A stretch of 5,667 nt of DNA from Bacillota bacterium (GTDB lineage Bacteria; Bacillota; Dethiobacteria; DTU022; UBA8154). The DNA lies in assembly GCA_003456095.1 (NCBI GenBank), contig DMPF01000056.1, positions 1 through 5,667 of the forward strand. Direction: 5' to 3'. Position numbers and translations under genes: made by a program. The notes under the pieces are model-generated. The model did no database searches and had not been told where the DNA came from. It saw nothing but the letters and a program-made list of their open reading frames with translations. Shown here one piece after another: positions 5,265 through 5,667 of this stretch. The number at the start of each line of letters is the position of its first letter. Positions within the stretch are counted from its first letter, which is position 1.

Positions 5265-5667
5265 ATGGTTTTGGAACAAATATATAGCCCGACGGATCTA
5301 AAAAGATTAAAATATCATGAAATGATCCTACTTTCACAGGAGATCAGGGAACTGATCCTGGATGTTGTTTCACGGAGGGGAGGGCATCTTGCTTCCAGCT
5401 TGGGAGTTGTCGAACTGACAATCGCTCTGCACAGGGTTTTTAATACGCCCTGTGATAAGATCATATGGGATGTGGGGCATCAATGTTATGCGCATAAAAT
5501 ATTAACAGGGCGTCGGGAAGGCTTTGAGATGCTGCGCACGGCAAACGGGATCAGCGGGTTCCCCCGGCGGGAGGAAAGTGCATATGACTCTTTTAATGTC
5601 GGTCACAGCAGCACTTCTTTGTCCGCTGCATTAGGCATGGTCCTGGCGCGGGACCTGCTACGTGAAA
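5265..5667 (+). CDS. dxs: 1-deoxy-D-xylulose-5-phosphate synthase, N-terminal 134 residues (3' end outside window)
   Basis: DXS joins pyruvate and glyceraldehyde 3-phosphate with thiamine diphosphate to make 1-deoxyxylulose 5-phosphate, the first and flux-setting step of the MEP isoprenoid pathway. The visible part matches the family N-terminus closely: a helix [19 protein letters not shown] ending at His41, [14 protein letters not shown] (43-56), [18 protein letters not shown] (66-83, with the conserved GHQ), [16 protein letters not shown] (95-110) and [14 protein letters not shown] (111-124), where the His of GHSS contacts the cofactor in known structures. Cys74 stands where Ala is common (GHQAY), a mild change. 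The ATG at 5265 is supported by the ribosome binding site and by the family's usual distance to the GGHLASSLG motif. The frame is open at the window end. It follows ispA by 63 nt with its own promoter. Confidence 0.96.
   Translation, partial: MVLEQIYSPTDLKRLKYHEMILLSQEIRELILDVVSRRGGHLASSLGVVELTIALHRVFNTPCDKIIWDVGHQCYAHKILTGRREGFEMLRTANGISGFPRREESAYDSFNVGHSSTSLSAALGMVLARDLLRE

Overview
The window reads entirely left to right and looks like a chromosomal segment of an anaerobic, endospore-former-type Firmicute (class Clostridia; the Peptococcaceae, Thermacetogenium and Syntrophomonas neighbourhood is my best guess). The basis is the gene order folD-xseA-xseB-ispA-dxs, which is the classic Firmicutes housekeeping cluster, together with strong AGGAGG-type ribosome binding sites, a TTG start and a typical SigA promoter. 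In place of the nusB gene that usually precedes folD in this cluster there is the end of a molybdopterin oxidoreductase of the formate dehydrogenase / NuoG type. That suggests an anaerobe with formate or Wood-Ljungdahl-style one-carbon metabolism, but this is inference.

Layout: 1-971, C-terminal part of the molybdopterin oxidoreductase, entering from outside the window. 1001-1855 and 1949-2791, two tandem and clearly divergent FolD paralogues. 2788-4004, xseA (exonuclease VII large subunit), broken into two frames at a run of eight A at 3656-3663. 4008-4226, xseB (small subunit). 4227-4286, a short gap with a heptamer repeat and palindrome. 4287-5201, a farnesyl diphosphate synthase type gene (ispA). 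5208-5236, a near-consensus promoter. 5265 to the window end, the start of dxs.

How they fit together: the FolD proteins belong to tetrahydrofolate one-carbon interconversion (methylene-, methenyl- and formyl-THF), XseA and XseB form exonuclease VII, and Dxs and IspA are the entry step of the MEP pathway and the allylic prenyl chain-elongation step. The genes from the oxidoreductase to ispA are closely spaced and probably co-transcribed, while dxs has its own promoter.

The most unusual content is the FolD pair. By ungapped alignment with the remembered E. coli FolD sequence, the first copy keeps Tyr50, Gln98 and Asp121 but has Leu in place of the catalytic Lys54. The second copy keeps the Lys but has lost the Tyr (Ile), the Gln (His) and the Asp (Glu), while keeping the dinucleotide-binding domain motifs. 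Neither copy therefore has a complete canonical dehydrogenase/cyclohydrolase active site. The second point of note is the xseA frameshift at a slippery A tract.
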